A DNA stretch of 64,000 nucleotides from an uncultured Collinsella sp. (GCA_934630375.1 CAKTVQ010000006.1:13246-77245); one strand, 5' to 3'; positions 8,250 through 19,163 are shown, counted from the stretch's first letter. Translations and numbers: made by a program. Notes: generated from the sequence alone by a model not told the origin.

Positions 8250-11200
8250 CTAGATCACCGTTACTCTGCCCTGGTTGCCCACGATCGCCTTGGCCTCGGC
8301 CAGCAGCGGAATCGAGCGTGCGTTGACCTTGGCCGGCACCTCGGCGCGCAGCACGCGCCCGTCCACCTGCTCAATAAAGATCTCCACACGGTCGCCGCCC
8401 GGGTTGGTGGTGAGCACCGTGGCCAGGCGCGCCATATTGCCCTGGCTAAAGCGGCTGTTGGGTACCATGACCTCAAAGACCTTGGGCTTGTTGCTCTCCT
8501 CGTTGAGCTCCAGCGGCACGATCTCCTGCGCGATGATCTGGTCGCCGCGGTCCGAGCGCTCGAGCTTGCCCTTAATGCGCACAAACGCGTCGGACAGCTG
8601 CGCGCCGGTCTCGGGATCGACCTCGCCGTACAGATACCCCTCGGCCTCCTTGTAGGTCTTGGGGAACACCACGACCGTGGCCTCGCCTTCCATGTCCTCG
8701 AGCTGCACAATACCCATGGGGTCGCCATTTTTGGTCACGCGCTTGGACACACTCGAGACCATGCCGGCCCACCACAGTGCCTTGCCCTCGGGAATCTCCT
8801 GGTTGATGGTGCCGCCCGTGGGGTTTTGCACTTCGTAGCCAGTATCGATCTGCGAGAACGAGAAGTCGCGCGCTTTGCTGAGCGCATACTCAAACGGGCG
8901 CAGCGGGTGGTCCGAGACATAGATGCCCAGAACCTCCTTCTCCTGGCTCAGCTTAAGGTGGCGGTCCCACTCCTGGCCGTCCGGATCGGGCACGCTGACC
9001 TCAAAGCCCGAGCCCTCAACGTCGCCAAACATGTCGAAGAACGAGGTCTGGCCGCTCGCGCGGTCCTTCTGGCGCTTCACCGCGGCATCGATGATGTTCT
9101 CGGGGTTGTTCTTGTCCACAAAGTGCATCATCTGACGGCGCGGATAGCCCGTGGAGTCGAAGGCGCCTGCCTTGATCAGCGATTCGATCACGCGACGGTT
9201 GGCCTGACTCGAGTCCACGCGCTCGACAAAGTCGTGCAGCGTCTTAAACGGACCGCCCGCCTCGCGCTCGGCGATAATCGCCTGCGCCACGCCGGTGCCC
9301 ACGCCGCGGATGCCGGCCAGGCCAAAGCGCACGCCTTCCTTGGTAGCCGTGAACTCGGTGCCGGACTCGTTGACGTCTGGCGACAGCACGGGGATGCCGT
9401 CGTGACGGCACGCCGAGACGTAGTGCACGATCTTGTCGGTCTTGCCCGTGTAGGACGTCAGAACGGCCGCCATGTACTCGTGCGGATAGTGCGCCTTGAG
9501 CCATGCCGTCTGCATAACCAGAATGGCGTAACCGGCGGAGTGCGACTTGTTGAAGGCGTAGGATGCGAACTCGAGAACATCGTCCCAAATCTTCTGGGCG
9601 ACCTCGCGCGTGTAGTTGTTCTTGATAGCGCCGTTCATCCAGTGGTCGTAGGTGGTCTCGTCCGAGCCATCCTCCCAGTGCAGCACCGTCGACGTGAGCA
9701 GCTTGATCTTTTTCTTAGCCACGGGCTTACGGATACGCGAGTCCGATTCGCCCTTGGAGAAGCCGCACATCTCGACGGAGATGAGCATAACCTGCTCCTG
9801 GTAGACCATGGTGCCGTAGGTTTCGCCCAGGATGTCGTCCAGGCGGTCGTCGTAGGAGACAGCCGGCTCCTTGCCGTTCATACGGTTGATGTAGGACGAG
9901 ACCATGCCGGCGCCCAGCGGGCCCGGGCGGTACAGGGCGATCAATGCCACGACGTGCTTGTACTCGGTGGGCTTCATGTTCTTGATCGTGGCCGTCATGC
10001 CGGCGGACTCGACCTGGAAGACACCGGCGGTGTGGCCGGAGCCCATGAGCTTAAAGATCTCGGGGTCGTCAAAGGGAATCTCTTCCTCTTTGATGTCGAT
10101 GCCGAAGTTCTTTTTGATGTTGGCCTTGGCCTTGGAGATAACCGTCAGCGTACGCAGGCCCAGGAAGTCCATCTTGAGCAGGCCCATGTCGGCGACGGTA
10201 TGGCCCTCGTACTGGGTAATCTCGACGCCGCCCTTGGTATCGAGCTTGGTCGGCACGTGCTCGTTGACGGGGTCGCGGCAGATCAGAACGGCGCACGCGT
10301 GCACGCCCTCGCCACGGGTGAGGCCCTCGATCGAGAGCGCCGTGTCGATGATGCGGCGGGCATCGTCGTCCTTTTTATAGGCCTCGGCAAAATCGGGGTT
10401 AAACAGATCCTCTTTGCCGGGTTGTTTGTCGAGCACCTGCTTGAGCTTGACCTTGGGGTCGCTCGAGACCATCTTGGACAGGCGCTGGCCCATGTAGACC
10501 GGGTAGTCCAGGACACGCGCGGCGTCGTTGATGGCCTGCTTGGCCTTGATGGTCGAGTAGGTGATGACGTGGGTGACTTTCTCGGGGCCGTAGAGCTGGC
10601 GAACGTGCTCCACGACCTCGAGGCGCCGCTCATCGTCGAAGTCCATATCGATATCGGGCATCTCGGTACGCTGCGGGGACAGGAACCTCTCGAACATCAG
10701 GCCGTTCTCGAGCGGGTCGAACGCGGTGATGTTCATGGCGTAGGCGACGATAGCGCCGGCGGCCGAGCCACGGCCGGGGCCGACGCCGATGCCGTTGTCT
10801 TTGGCCCATTGCACGTACTCGGCAACGATCAGGAAGTAGGCGGCAAAGCCCTTGTCGCAAATGACCTTGTATTCGTACTCAAAGCGCTCTTTGATGTTGA
10901 CGCCACCGATCTCGCGCGTGGCCCAGTCGTCGCCGTAGTGCTGGCGCAGGCCCTTCTCGCACTCGCGGCGGAACTGGCTCTCGTGCGTCTCGCCGGGATC
11001 GAGCAGCGGGAAGCGCGGCAGGATGATGGAGTCCCAGTCCAGCTCAACGTAGCACTTGTCGGCGATCTCGAGCGTGTTGTCGCAGGCCTCGGGGCAATAC
11101 GGGAACATCGCCCGCATCTCCTCCTCGGTCTTCATGTAGAACTCCGAGCCGGTCATGCGCATGCGGTTGGGGTCGTCGACCTTGGCATTCATACCGATGC

Positions 11201-12053
11201 ACATGATGACATCCTGCACGGGCGCGTCCTCGCGGCGCAGGTAGTGGAAGTCGTTAGTGGCGATGACCTTGACGCCCACCTGCTTGGCGATATCGATGAG
11301 CGTACGGTCCATCTGCTCGTCGGTCAGGCCATTGTCGGTAGTGATGCCGTGTTCCTGGATCTCGATGTAAAAGTCGCCGGGTTCGAAGGTATCGCGGAAG
11401 GTCTCGGCCCACTTGATGGCGCCTTCCATGTCGCCGCGGTCGATGTACTTGGGGATGATGCCAGCGATACAGGCGCTCGTGCAGATCATGCCCTTGGCGT
11501 GGCGGCGCAGGTTGTCGAGCGTCACGCGCGGCTTGTAGTAAAAGCCCTGCACGGCAGCCTCGGAGACCGTCTGCATCAGGTTGACGTAGCCCTCCTGGTC
11601 CTTAGCCAAAAGGATCATGTGGTAGAGCTCGGGCTTGTGGTCGCGGGCGAGCGTCTCGTCCGGCGTAAAGTAGACCTCGCAGCCAAAGATGGGCTTGATG
11701 ACCAGGGGCGGCTTGAGCTCGTCGATGTTGCCCTTCTCGTCCCACATTGCCATGTCCTTAACGTACTGGGCATGCTCGCGCGGGTTTGCCTCGGGATCGG
11801 GCTCCACCAGCTCGTCGCGGCGGTCCTTTTCCAAGAAGGCCTTGTCGTGGCTCCAGGTTTTGTACTCGGGCGTGTTGTGGTTGACGGCGTCGCAGGCCAG
11901 CGCCAGGTCGGGCACGCCGTACATGTAGCCGTGGTCGGTAATGGCCACGGCGGGCATGCCCAGCTCAACAGCACGATTGACCATATCCTGGATACGGGTT
12001 GCGCCGTCGAGCATGGAGAAAACAGTGTGGTTGTGCAGATGGACGAATGCCAT
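8250..12053 (-). CDS. dnaE: DNA polymerase III alpha subunit
   Basis: The catalytic subunit of the replicative polymerase, 1267 residues. Domains in order: N-terminal PHP (HLHNHTVFSMLDG at 5-17, ITDHGYMYG), palm with GPGRGSAAG near 428 and the catalytic PDIDMDF near 471, fingers/thumb, helix-hairpin-helix region (GIRGVGTGVA), and a C-terminal OB fold beginning with KRVTKNGDPMGIVQLED. A GGAGC ribosome site precedes the ATG. The gene stands alone between two palindromic repeats. No intein or frameshift is seen. Confidence 0.97.
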   Translation of the reverse strand: MAFVHLHNHTVFSMLDGATRIQDMVNRAVELGMPAVAITDHGYMYGVPDLALACDAVNHNTPEYKTWSHDKAFLEKDRRDELVEPDPEANPREHAQYVKDMAMWDEKGNIDELKPPLVIKPIFGCEVYFTPDETLARDHKPELYHMILLAKDQEGYVNLMQTVSEAAVQGFYYKPRVTLDNLRRHAKGMICTSACIAGIIPKYIDRGDMEGAIKWAETFRDTFEPGDFYIEIQEHGITTDNGLTDEQMDRTLIDIAKQVGVKVIATNDFHYLRREDAPVQDVIMCIGMNAKVDDPNRMRMTGSEFYMKTEEEMRAMFPYCPEACDNTLEIADKCYVELDWDSIILPRFPLLDPGETHESQFRRECEKGLRQHYGDDWATREIGGVNIKERFEYEYKVICDKGFAAYFLIVAEYVQWAKDNGIGVGPGRGSAAGAIVAYAMNITAFDPLENGLMFERFLSPQRTEMPDIDMDFDDERRLEVVEHVRQLYGPEKVTHVITYSTIKAKQAINDAARVLDYPVYMGQRLSKMVSSDPKVKLKQVLDKQPGKEDLFNPDFAEAYKKDDDARRIIDTALSIEGLTRGEGVHACAVLICRDPVNEHVPTKLDTKGGVEITQYEGHTVADMGLLKMDFLGLRTLTVISKAKANIKKNFGIDIKEEEIPFDDPEIFKLMGSGHTAGVFQVESAGMTATIKNMKPTEYKHVVALIALYRPGPLGAGMVSSYINRMNGKEPAVSYDDRLDDILGETYGTMVYQEQVMLISVEMCGFSKGESDSRIRKPVAKKKIKLLTSTVLHWEDGSDETTYDHWMNGAIKNNYTREVAQKIWDDVLEFASYAFNKSHSAGYAILVMQTAWLKAHYPHEYMAAVLTSYTGKTDKIVHYVSACRHDGIPVLSPDVNESGTEFTATKEGVRFGLAGIRGVGTGVAQAIIAEREAGGPFKTLHDFVERVDSSQANRRVIESLIKAGAFDSTGYPRRQMMHFVDKNNPENIIDAAVKRQKDRASGQTSFFDMFGDVEGSGFEVSVPDPDGQEWDRHLKLSQEKEVLGIYVSDHPLRPFEYALSKARDFSFSQIDTGYEVQNPTGGTINQEIPEGKALWWAGMVSSVSKRVTKNGDPMGIVQLEDMEGEATVVVFPKTYKEAEGYLYGEVDPETGAQLSDAFVRIKGKLERSDRGDQIIAQEIVPLELNEESNKPKVFEVMVPNSRFSQGNMARLATVLTTNPGGDRVEIFIEQVDGRVLRAEVPAKVNARSIPLLAEAKAIVGNQGRVTVI

Positions 12054-12152
12054 GTGATGAGCTCCGATGCGGGTTCGTGTTCTGACTGAACGATTTTACC
12101 GCACGGCACGGACAGCACCCGAACCTAGCCAAACCCACACGGCTCCTACTGC

Positions 12153-12219
12153 AGTTGCGGTGAAATACGGACTGATTGGCGGCTTTTCTGGCCAAAACAG
12201 TCCGTATTCCACCGCAAGT
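12153..12219. repeat. GTTGCGGTGAAATA palindrome, copy 1
   Basis: The left arm CAGTTGCGGTGAAATACGGA pairs with a right arm TCCGTATTCCACCGCAAGTT across a short variable centre rich in GGC/GCC. This is one of three copies in the window (others near 23.2 and 56.4 kb). It occupies the gap between addA and dnaE, both on the minus strand. Confidence 0.85.
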
Positions 12220-12227
12220 TATTGAGG

Positions 12228-15200
12228 CTAGAGGTTGTAGGTGACTACTTGGGGCTCGGCGGGTTCGACGAAGAGGGCCGGATCTGCCTGCTCCACGCGG
12301 ACGAACTTGACCGTTACCGTCACAAAGCCCGCCTTGTGCAGAACGTCCGAATAGACGCGCGCCTGCAGGGCATGCTTCTCCTGCAGCTGCTCCGGCGTCT
12401 CGTCCGGCGTGCCGCCCGTCTTGTAGTCGATAACCAGCGCGCGCGTGGGATCTGCCGGATCGGTCGCCAGCGCATCGATGGCGCCCTCGGCATACGCACC
12501 GTAGCGGGCGATGTCCTCGTCCTCGCAGCCCAGCGAGAAGAACGGCACCTCGGCGCGGACACACGGCCACGCGAGCAGCTCGGCACGGACCGCCGACCTG
12601 AGCCAGCGATTCAGGGCGACATCGAAACGCTCGCGTTGCTCCGGCGTCAGGTGCCACAGACGTGCCAGCGCATCGGTGCGCTCGGCAGGAAGCTCGTCGA
12701 CGCCCATCTCGATGAGCCACTGACAGGCGGCATGAAACGCCGAGCCCAAGGCCATGGGATTGGCGGCAAGCTCGATAGCGGCCACACCCACATCCGTCAT
12801 CTCGGAGCCATCCGACTCCGCATCGTCGCCAGCCTCGTCCATGGGCACGCGGGCCTCGGCCGCACGGTCCTCGGCCTCGGCATGCAGCGCCGCGGCAATC
12901 GACGAATAGCTGTACGAATCGCGCGCTGGATACGGGCAGGTGCCCATACGCACGCCCACGGCCTGGGGATACACAAGCTCAAACGCATCGGGCTCGGGGT
13001 CGGCAGGACCGGGAACGGCGACGCGGGCACCCGCATCAACAACCTCCGCTTCCGCATCACCACGGACAAGCTTGCCCTCGGCATCCAGCGAAGCGTTAGC
13101 CTCAAACGTCTGCTCGCCAAAGGTAAAGTTTGCCAGCGAGATAAGCTCATAGTCGCCCGGCTGGGAATTGTCGAACACCAAGTGGTCGGCATCGAGCTGC
13201 GGCATACCCAGGCCCTGGCCAGGCAGAATACGGCGCAGCACGTCATAGGTCAGGTCGGACTCGACGTCGAAAGACGGCGCCGGCACCTTACCGCGGCTCA
13301 CGGCGACGTCCATCGCCAGAATCACCAGCTCGCGCGCACGCGTCATGGCGACGTAGAGCAAGCGGGCCCGCTCCTCGAGCGAAAGTTGCAGGTCGTCGTT
13401 GCGCAGGCGCACAAATGCCTCGGCGGGAGAACCCGTCGCACAGACGTCGTCCATAAGTTCCGGCGAAAGCCACAGCGACGTACCCTTGCCCTTAAATGCG
13501 TGTTCAAACTGCTTTTTGACGTCGTCACCCTTGACGAACGCGCCGTCCGCGAGTTTAACGCCATCGAAGCGTGCCGGCAGCGCCACAACCTGCGCGCCGC
13601 CCTCGACACGCCCCATCTGGGCGGCTCCGGTCGACTTACGTACGCCAAAGCACTCGGAAACCGCCACGACCGGATATTCCAGACCCTTGGACGCATGCAC
13701 CGTCATGATGCGCACCGCGCCGTTGCCATCCTCGTTGAGCGCGCCCGGCGCTTCCTTACCCGCCAAGAAACGATCGAAGGCGAGCGCAATGGAGCGCGGC
13801 GAGTTGCCGAACTCGGCCTCTGCCTCGGCCACGGCATCGAGCGCCTTGAGCACGTTGGCGGCGATGGCCTTGCCCTCGGGGCCACGCTGCGCCAGGCGCA
13901 CAAACCAGCCCGAGGCGTTGACCACATCGCGAGCGATAACGGCAAACGAATCGCGGCCTACGCGACGGAACGCATAGCGCAGTACTTCGCGGGCACGCGT
14001 CACCAGTGGCAGATTCTGCAGGCCGGGCACGTCGCAGTCGCTCATAATACCCGCATCGATATTGCGGCGCGAGGTCTCCCCCGTCTGCTCGTCGAGCTTG
14101 GTCGCCAGCGCCAAGAACTCCTGGGCACCGAGCGCAAACATCGGCGAGGCCAGCACGGGCATAAGGCCCTGCGCCGTGTCCGCCGGGTTGGCAAGCGCGC
14201 ACACCAGGGCACGAATCGTCTGTACCTCGGCAGCCTGGGCAAAGACCGAGCCGCCCGCGATGACGCAGTCGAGTCCCTGGTCGCGAAACGCCTGGGCATA
14301 GACGTCGGCATTGGTCATGCGGCCCAGCAGCAACACCATATCGCCCTGAGGCTGCCCCGCCTTGACGAGTGCATGGAACCGCTCGGCAATTGCACGGGCC
14401 TTGGCCTGCGTGCGCTCCTGCGTACTGCCGCCGACAACGAGCAGCGCCTGCCGACGCGACGCCTCTGCCTCGAGCTTGTCTTCGCGCTCATCGCTCGGCT
14501 CAAGATCCAAGAACCCCTGCATCAAACCACCGGTGTCGCCGTCAAAGACACGCGCCACGTAGCGCAGGACCTCGTCGTGACTGCGGAAGTTGCGCACGAG
14601 TTTGACGAGCTCGCCGGCGGATGCCCCGGACGAAGCCGGTGCCCCAGACGAAGCGAGGACGGAGCCCGGGGTGCTGGCAGCTGCCGCCGCGCCCGAAGCG
14701 CCCACCTTGCGCTCCTGGCGGCGGAAGACCTCGACCTCGGCGCCACGGAAGCGATAGATCGACTGCTGCGCGTCGCCCACCGTGCACAGCGCACGCTCGC
14801 CCGCACCCGTCAGGTAGCGAATCAGATCGACCTGCATCTGATCGGTGTCCTGGAACTCATCAATCATGACCATCTTAAAGCGGCCCTCGTAGGCAGCTCG
14901 GATGGCGGGATAATCGCGCAGCGCCTCGTATGCCATGCGCAGCAGATCGTTGTTATCGAGCGCGGACTGGTCGGCCTTGAGCGCGCGGTACTCCGCCTCT
15001 ACGGCACGGGCGAGCCCCGTCAGCGCATCGAGCGCCTGATCGCCGCAAGCCAGCACAATGTTGACAAACGTGTCGGCAGCCTCTGCCTTGAGCAGCTCGA
15101 CATTCTCCTTGGGGAACATCTTGCTCGCACGCGGCATGCCGCACGACATCATGAGCCGCGCCACATCCGCCATGGTCTTGTCGCTCGCCTCGAACGCGTC

Positions 15201-15899
15201 GATGGCATCGAGCGCCACCTGCGCCTTCTCGGTCGCGGCCTTGCTCGCACCGAGCGCCGCACGATAGGCATCGGCAAGTGCCGAGGTATCGGAGCATCCG
15301 CGAAGCACGCACACGTCGCCCATACCACCCGGCAGCTGGCTGGACAGCTCCAGCAGGTCGCGCACCAAGCCCTTGATGGTGGTGCCGCCACCAAAGGGAC
15401 CGCCCTCGCCCGCCATGGGATACCAGGCATAGAGGGCTTTGAGCGAAGCGGCGAGCTCGGGAGCGGCGTCGGGCGCCGTCGCACGGCCCAGCACATGCTC
15501 GACAGCCTGGTCCATGAGCTCATCGGTATCGGTGAGCACCGTAAATTCGGGGTCGATGCCCAGCTCCAGCGCATGCGCGCGCAGGATACGCGAACACATG
15601 CCGTGGATGGTCGAAATCCAGGCATCGTCAACCGTCAGGGCTTCCTCGTCCATGCCCTCTTCGATAAGCGCACGGCGCACGCGGTCGCGGATCTCGGCCG
15701 CGGCGTCCTTGGTAAAAGTAATGGCGAGCACCTGGTCCAGATGCTCAACGAACGGACCGGATTCGGGCGAGAGTGCGTAGACGATACGGCGCGTGAGGGT
15801 AAAGGTCTTGCCCGAACCGGCGCCCGCCGAGACAAACAGCGGGCGGTCGAGCGTTTTGACAACTTGCAGCTGTTGCGGCATCAAAGTCGAAAGATCCAT
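12228..15899 (-). CDS. addA: AddA-type ATP-dependent helicase/nuclease
   Basis: A 1223-residue UvrD-family helicase with a C-terminal RecB-like nuclease, the Gram-positive counterpart of RecBCD together with AddB. It processes double-strand ends for homologous recombination. Seen are Walker A SAGAGSGKT at 24-32, VMIDEFQDTDQMQ near 346, GDAQQSIYRFRGAE, a UvrD motif VRIMTVHASKGLEYP, and the nuclease motif VIDYKTGG near 1156. It begins three bases after the addB stop, so the two are co-transcribed. Confidence 0.93.
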   Translation of the reverse strand: MDLSTLMPQQLQVVKTLDRPLFVSAGAGSGKTFTLTRRIVYALSPESGPFVEHLDQVLAITFTKDAAAEIRDRVRRALIEEGMDEEALTVDDAWISTIHGMCSRILRAHALELGIDPEFTVLTDTDELMDQAVEHVLGRATAPDAAPELAASLKALYAWYPMAGEGGPFGGGTTIKGLVRDLLELSSQLPGGMGDVCVLRGCSDTSALADAYRAALGASKAATEKAQVALDAIDAFEASDKTMADVARLMMSCGMPRASKMFPKENVELLKAEAADTFVNIVLACGDQALDALTGLARAVEAEYRALKADQSALDNNDLLRMAYEALRDYPAIRAAYEGRFKMVMIDEFQDTDQMQVDLIRYLTGAGERALCTVGDAQQSIYRFRGAEVEVFRRQERKVGASGAAAAASTPGSVLASSGAPASSGASAGELVKLVRNFRSHDEVLRYVARVFDGDTGGLMQGFLDLEPSDEREDKLEAEASRRQALLVVGGSTQERTQAKARAIAERFHALVKAGQPQGDMVLLLGRMTNADVYAQAFRDQGLDCVIAGGSVFAQAAEVQTIRALVCALANPADTAQGLMPVLASPMFALGAQEFLALATKLDEQTGETSRRNIDAGIMSDCDVPGLQNLPLVTRAREVLRYAFRRVGRDSFAVIARDVVNASGWFVRLAQRGPEGKAIAANVLKALDAVAEAEAEFGNSPRSIALAFDRFLAGKEAPGALNEDGNGAVRIMTVHASKGLEYPVVAVSECFGVRKSTGAAQMGRVEGGAQVVALPARFDGVKLADGAFVKGDDVKKQFEHAFKGKGTSLWLSPELMDDVCATGSPAEAFVRLRNDDLQLSLEERARLLYVAMTRARELVILAMDVAVSRGKVPAPSFDVESDLTYDVLRRILPGQGLGMPQLDADHLVFDNSQPGDYELISLANFTFGEQTFEANASLDAEGKLVRGDAEAEVVDAGARVAVPGPADPEPDAFELVYPQAVGVRMGTCPYPARDSYSYSSIAAALHAEAEDRAAEARVPMDEAGDDAESDGSEMTDVGVAAIELAANPMALGSAFHAACQWLIEMGVDELPAERTDALARLWHLTPEQRERFDVALNRWLRSAVRAELLAWPCVRAEVPFFSLGCEDEDIARYGAYAEGAIDALATDPADPTRALVIDYKTGGTPDETPEQLQEKHALQARVYSDVLHKAGFVTVTVKFVRVEQADPALFVEPAEPQVVTYNL

Positions 15900-15902
15900 G
15901 GT

Positions 15903-18900
15903 CTACACGTCCCTCCTTACAAACGTTCCTTCGTGGTTATACGAACAGTGCGCGTGCGCTGCCTGCGGCGATGTCGGATCAACGGCAGCCACGACGCCCG
16001 CCTCGAGCTCGCGCAGGCGCTCGGCAATTCCGGCCTCCACGCGGTCGAGCAGGGTGTCGAAGTCCATATTGCCGCCCTCGCCCGGGAAGCCTTTCTTAAG
16101 GCCCGGAATACGACCGTCGCCGCGCTCCTCCTCGAGCAGCTCGTCACTCGCGGCGCCGCGCAGCGCCGGCTTGCCGCCCTTGGTCGAAAAGTAGAGCGCC
16201 GCGCGTGTGTTCAAGTCCAGCGCCCGCCGCATGGCCTGCGCGTAGATGAGCGTCTGGGTATGCGGCGGCAACCAACGCGGGTCGTCGGCGGGCACCGCGC
16301 CCGTCTTCTCATCGAACACCGTGGGGTCGGCGAGCTTATATTCCTCGACGCCCGAACGATGCTTGTAGTCGATCACCACGGCACGGTTCTCGGCATCCAC
16401 GTCCACGCGGTCGATGCGCCCGCCGAGTGGCCAGCCGGCATACTCGACCTTAAGCTCGTTAAACGCAAACTCCAGATAGCGCGGGGCAAAGGGCGCAAGC
16501 GCCTCGGACTCATAGGCGAGCACGCCCTCCAGCTGCGGCAAGATCTCGGCCACCTGGCGCTCCTCCACCGGAGAGAGCGGCACGAGCGGGCCCTCGGTAC
16601 CGCGCTTGCCGGCGTGCTCGGTCAGGGTCTCGTCGAAGACCTCGCGCAGCAGCTCCTGTGCGCGCGGAAGGTTCATGGGCGTCACGCGTTCCATGCCCTC
16701 CTGCGGCAGGCGAGCATGCAGGTGCTCCAGCACGTCGTGGACAAAGTTGCCCTTCTCCATGTTGCCAAAGCCCGCATCGATAGACTGGGGTTTTACGCGA
16801 TAGGACACAAACCAGCACAGCGGGCAGGTGGAATAGGCCTCGATCTGCGAGGCGGACGTTAAACGCGGCACGAGCGGCGAATCCTCGCCCTCACCATCGC
16901 GACGGCGCAGGACCAGGTACGGCACGGCCTCGGCACTCAGATGCTGAGGAGCCTCGCACGCGACCCGCTTGCGCTCGAGCCCTTCGCCGGCGGCGGGGTC
17001 GAAGTCCCTTACGATGTCGCCCTCGCCCACGCACGTGGCCTTGGCGGCGCCGGCGACCTTGTCGGCGTCAGCGTCCTTGTCGGTGCCAACAGCTTTGTCG
17101 GCGTCAGCGGCCTTGGCGTCGTCAGCGGCCTTGGCACGCGCCCACAACTCGGTCCACACGGCCGCCGGATAGCACTCGCGCGCCTGGCGATCGTGGGTCA
17201 CGCGGGCAAGCACAACGGGGCCGCGCGCAGCCCGCATCGCACGGCCAAAGCGCACGCGCAGCAGAGCGGCAGGCTCAAGCGTCACGCCGCTGCGACCCAA
17301 CTCTTCCGTCAGCGTGGCCAACGGGCCCTCCTCATGCGAGAGCGGATAGCTGTCCAGGTCGACATCGGCAAACAGCACCGCATCGTAGCTGTTGGGACGC
17401 AGCGCTGCCGCATCGGCAAGCGACACAAAACGCACCTGGGCACGCGGTGTGCGGTCGACCTCGTAGGTCTCGTAATCGTAAGCGGTACTGCGCTTATCCA
17501 CCTTGGTGCGGACGCCGTCGAGCGCGGGTACGGTCGCGGCCTGCGACACATCGAGCGCGCGGGCGTCATTCATAAGGATGTCGATGGCATGGCGCAGCAA
17601 GGCGGTCTCGGCCTGACGACGGGCCTGACCGTCAAGGCCGCCCAGGGTGCGATCGGGCAGCGCCTCGGCAACCGCGAGCATGGCCTTGAGTGCCGTCACG
17701 GGCTTGTCACGCCATAGCGCCTGGAACACATCCGAGACCACGCACGGCACGTTCTTAAACCAGTTCTGGTCGCTGGCCGCCTTGCGCGCACCCCTCACCT
17801 GGCCCTGCACGCTCTGTAGCAGGCTCTTCACGCCCGCAATGGTCTTGCTGCGCGACAGGCGCATGTTCTTATCGAAGGTTCGCGCGCTGGCGGCATCGGC
17901 GCCCGAAAGCGGGCTGTAGATCCAGTCGGTAAGCTCCGGGGCGGGCCACCACTCGGTCTTGGAGGCGCTGCCCTCATCGGCGGCCTTCATGCGCTCGATC
18001 AGGTTGGCAAGTGCCGTGAACTGCCTGCCCGCGATGGATTGGGAAAACGCCGTGAACTCGGTTGTCTCGGCCGCAATGTGGCGCGCCGCCAAACGGGCGG
18101 TAAGCTCGCCGAACAACTGGGGTGCCTGAGCGGACACCACGAGCACGCGCGCAGGATCGGCCGGCGCTGCAGCGCCATCGTGCGGCACGGCGCCCTCGCG
18201 CGCCTTTACCAACTTATCAATAGCATTCGCATAGGCATAGGCGCGGGCATGGGGACCGGCCACCTCTATAAAGGCAGGCTGAGCGGCAGGCTTATACGCA
18301 GCAGCATCCTCCCCCAGCGGCGTGACCTCAAACAGCACGCCGCGGGCATCAAAGGCCGCAGCAAGCTCCTCGCGCATTGCCGCCTGCTCGCGGGCGAGCA
18401 GCACGACGACCTCTCCCCCGCCATTCGCCACGGCAGACAGCAACCCAAGCAGACCATGCGCAAACGACGTGACGCCGCGCACGAACACCGCACGGGCGCA
18501 GGTTGGCAGATTGTCGGCCAAGGCACCGGCCATCATGTCGGCCGCCTCGCAGGGCTCGACCATATCTCGGCGGTCCAAGCCGCTCGCATAGGCGCGGAGC
18601 AGCTCGAACACACGAGCCTCGGCGTCGCTTTTGGGCTCGGGCTGGCAAACGCTGTCGCAGCGGCGCTCGGCACCCGTTCCCGCCACGCCCGGAAGCACAT
18701 CGCGGGCCATGCGTGCGAGCATGCGCACCGTGCCCTGGCTGCGCGAAAGCGGCTGTAGATCGGCATCGTCGCGACGGGCAACCATATCCGAGAACAGCAT
18801 CTGACGCTGCAGGTTGTCGACAAAGCTACGGCCGTCGCCCATCAGCTCCCACAGCGAACGAAGCCACGAGGAGGGCGTCTTGTAGTCAACGCCCAGCGAG

Positions 18901-19061
18901 GCGCCAGCCACCGCCGCATCGTGACGGCACAGATCGAGCTCGGCAAACGTAGGTGTCAGCAACACGGCGCGCCCGTGGCGGGCAACAAGGTCGGCGAGCA
19001 GCGCGGCCTCGGCATCGCTCAAGTCCGCGCCGGCATTGGTGGTATAGATTCGAACAGGCAT
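15903..19061 (-). CDS. addB: AddB/RexB-type nuclease subunit
   Basis: A 1052-residue partner of AddA. The C-terminal PD-(D/E)XK nuclease is visible (GGRIDRVDVD, then VIDYKHRS near 897), as is a YSTCPLCWFVSYR segment near 743-755 typical of this nuclease fold. The N-terminal half is a diverged, helicase-like domain with no clear Walker A motif, resembling RexB-like partners rather than a Walker-bearing AddB. A low-complexity Ala/Asp/Lys stretch (repeated ADADKAVGTDK-type units, residues about 640-680) forms a linker. It is the first gene of the addB-addA pair. Confidence 0.87.
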   Translation of the reverse strand: MPVRIYTTNAGADLSDAEAALLADLVARHGRAVLLTPTFAELDLCRHDAAVAGASLGVDYKTPSSWLRSLWELMGDGRSFVDNLQRQMLFSDMVARRDDADLQPLSRSQGTVRMLARMARDVLPGVAGTGAERRCDSVCQPEPKSDAEARVFELLRAYASGLDRRDMVEPCEAADMMAGALADNLPTCARAVFVRGVTSFAHGLLGLLSAVANGGGEVVVLLAREQAAMREELAAAFDARGVLFEVTPLGEDAAAYKPAAQPAFIEVAGPHARAYAYANAIDKLVKAREGAVPHDGAAAPADPARVLVVSAQAPQLFGELTARLAARHIAAETTEFTAFSQSIAGRQFTALANLIERMKAADEGSASKTEWWPAPELTDWIYSPLSGADAASARTFDKNMRLSRSKTIAGVKSLLQSVQGQVRGARKAASDQNWFKNVPCVVSDVFQALWRDKPVTALKAMLAVAEALPDRTLGGLDGQARRQAETALLRHAIDILMNDARALDVSQAATVPALDGVRTKVDKRSTAYDYETYEVDRTPRAQVRFVSLADAAALRPNSYDAVLFADVDLDSYPLSHEEGPLATLTEELGRSGVTLEPAALLRVRFGRAMRAARGPVVLARVTHDRQARECYPAAVWTELWARAKAADDAKAADADKAVGTDKDADADKVAGAAKATCVGEGDIVRDFDPAAGEGLERKRVACEAPQHLSAEAVPYLVLRRRDGEGEDSPLVPRLTSASQIEAYSTCPLCWFVSYRVKPQSIDAGFGNMEKGNFVHDVLEHLHARLPQEGMERVTPMNLPRAQELLREVFDETLTEHAGKRGTEGPLVPLSPVEERQVAEILPQLEGVLAYESEALAPFAPRYLEFAFNELKVEYAGWPLGGRIDRVDVDAENRAVVIDYKHRSGVEEYKLADPTVFDEKTGAVPADDPRWLPPHTQTLIYAQAMRRALDLNTRAALYFSTKGGKPALRGAASDELLEEERGDGRIPGLKKGFPGEGGNMDFDTLLDRVEAGIAERLRELEAGVVAAVDPTSPQAAHAHCSYNHEGTFVRRDV

Positions 19062-19138
19062 GGTCCTCCACTCAAACCGTTCGCAATATTCAATGTATCC
19101 ATCCTACCCGCCCACGCGGACAACATGGCCCCACACCA

Positions 19139-19163
19139 AAAAACCGCCCCCGAAGGGACGGTT
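19139..19163 (-). terminator. intrinsic terminator of the YerC-like gene
   Basis: Read on the minus strand, CCGTCCC-TTCG-GGGGCGG forms a hairpin followed by TTTTTT. It lies about 28 bases past the stop of the 19191-19490 gene and ahead of addB. Confidence 0.8.

Noticed and set aside
8826..12089. A 1087-codon plus-strand open frame opposite dnaE
   Set aside because: Shadow of dnaE; composition is a mirror of the dnaE codons and no motif is visible.
12222..16862. A 1546-codon open frame on the plus strand
   Set aside because: It lies antisense to addA and addB and has no ribosome site, domain or natural protein composition. Long antisense frames are common in GC-rich genes.
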